Source of the DNA: Melanocharis versteri | Lineage: Eukaryota > Chordata > Aves > Passeriformes > Melanocharitidae | NCBI GenBank assembly: GCA_013397845.1 | Contig: VZTG01004593.1 | Span: forward strand, 72,044 to 136,043 | Direction: 5' to 3' | DNA length: 64,000 nucleotides | Part shown: one piece after another, positions 63,050 through 64,000 of the stretch | Numbering within the stretch: position 1 is the first letter of the stretch | Layout: every line of letters starts with the position of its first letter | Made by a program: the position numbers and the translations under genes | The notes under the pieces: model-generated | The model's input: the letters and a program-made list of their open reading frames with translations, nothing else | Databases searched by the model: none | Told to the model about the DNA's origin: nothing

Positions 63050-64000
63050 CTAGAAATGACAGTAAACACATATCAGAAAGTGCATAAAACTGTGTAGGAC
63101 TCTCTAGTTTCCCCCTCCCCAACAAAAGGCTAGTTTTTCCAATGTGCAAGCTGGAATATGCTGAACAAACAACTCCAGTAAAGCATTTTGTTAGACATTC
63201 TCTTCTCTGTTTATTTCTCCACTCATCTCCTACACTTCAGACATATCAATTATTAATTAAATAGAAAGCAGGCCATTAATAAAGTGCTAAGAGAACTTCC
63301 AGTCACTTCCAATGTGCAGGTGACCTTAAGCTACAAGATGGAATCACTGAAAATCAGAGTGTCAGGGGAAATATTCTACTTTTATTCTTCTTCCAACTAA
63401 GTATTTATATCCAAATTCATCAGCACTATTCTTATAATGCCTTGTCACATATAAAGCAGTAGTTATTTGTTACTTTGGATGCCTAAGCTGCTTTTTCCAT
63501 GGAATACTACACAGGAAAAAAAACCAGTTCCTCAAACTGTCCCTTTATCACAAACCTGATTTAACTGATTTCTCTCCCGTTAAAATATGTTTCGACTACA
63601 TCAGCTGTTCTAAAACAGAGACATACTGAATGATACAGTTCATCTTACCCAGAAAGACTTTTCCATTATGCTGGAAGTCACAGATTCAACTCCCAAAAAT
63701 TTGCTTCTCAGAGTTCATCTTTCAGGTGAGATGTGAGGTACACCATCTAAGTGCATGTATTGCATACTGAGAGAGGGACAAGTATGACTACCCTGCATCA
63801 ATGGCATACGGTAGACTTGACATTGTGAGCCAGATCCTTCCCACTACCAGTGCACCTGCTGGATTCAGTGGTGCTGGACCAAGTCTTCAATACTTTATTA
63901 GATAAAACACTAAGTTGCATGTTGTGTATAGGAGCAAACTCCATCTAGACCGAAGGAAACAAGAAATTTAGTCCACAAACTAGTTTTAGAGGGTCTGTTT
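63050..64000 (-). other. STOX2: STOX2 upstream intron (partial)
   Basis: Sequence 5' of the large exon acceptor on the minus strand. No further STOX2 exon was recognised up to the window edge. Confidence 0.8.

Noticed and set aside
63050..63149. N-terminal extension of the long STOX2 frame starting at a Met near 63,149
   Set aside because: A good acceptor (TCATTTCTAG|GA) at 63,050 precedes the conserved GVPTPSPEIL, and the residues before it do not resemble STOX2. The extension is intron read-through.

Overview
This is a 64 kb stretch of vertebrate nuclear DNA, almost certainly from a bird. Long introns with canonical splice signals, 3'-end fragments of CR1 LINEs (the dominant avian retroposon), and old MIR-like SINE pieces support this. 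There is no sign of bacterial, phage or CRISPR content. The two genes are recognised from their conserved protein sequences. The species cannot be named from the sequence alone; the CR1 type at about 41.6 kb suggests a modern bird.

Layout. Positions 1-9,600 are intergenic with no supported gene. A CpG island at about 9.6-10.35 kb holds the promoter and first coding exon of ENPP6, a choline-specific glycerophosphodiesterase, on the + strand. ENPP6 is complete here: eight coding exons between 10,121 and 38,132 splice into a 451-residue protein with every splice phase consistent. Its probable 3' UTR runs on towards about 40.6 kb. Between roughly 40.6 and 50.5 kb lies gene-poor DNA with a CR1 tail, a CpG-rich patch carrying 20-bp tandem repeats and a CR1 reverse-transcriptase remnant, and an (ATCC)n microsatellite. 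On the - strand the last two coding exons of STOX2 (storkhead box 2) lie at 56,033-56,228 and 60,784-63,049. They encode the C-terminal ~820 residues; the 5' exons lie beyond 64,000. A long STOX2 3' UTR is inferred from 56,032 down to about 50.5 kb.

The genes are arranged tail to tail (ENPP6 > < STOX2), as in the mammalian STOX2-ENPP6-IRF2 neighbourhood, so this is conserved synteny rather than a new gene cluster. The two proteins have no known joint function: ENPP6 is a secreted or GPI-anchored ecto-enzyme that releases phosphocholine, and STOX2 is a nuclear winged-helix protein.

I found no previously undescribed system. The points most worth a second look are a 9-nt tandem splice acceptor that would toggle an N-glycosylation site in ENPP6, extra glycosylation sequons and a non-conserved GPI tail in ENPP6, paired HNF1-like half-sites in its promoter, a possible intronic polyadenylation isoform of STOX2, and a strong G-quadruplex motif in the inferred STOX2 3' UTR.
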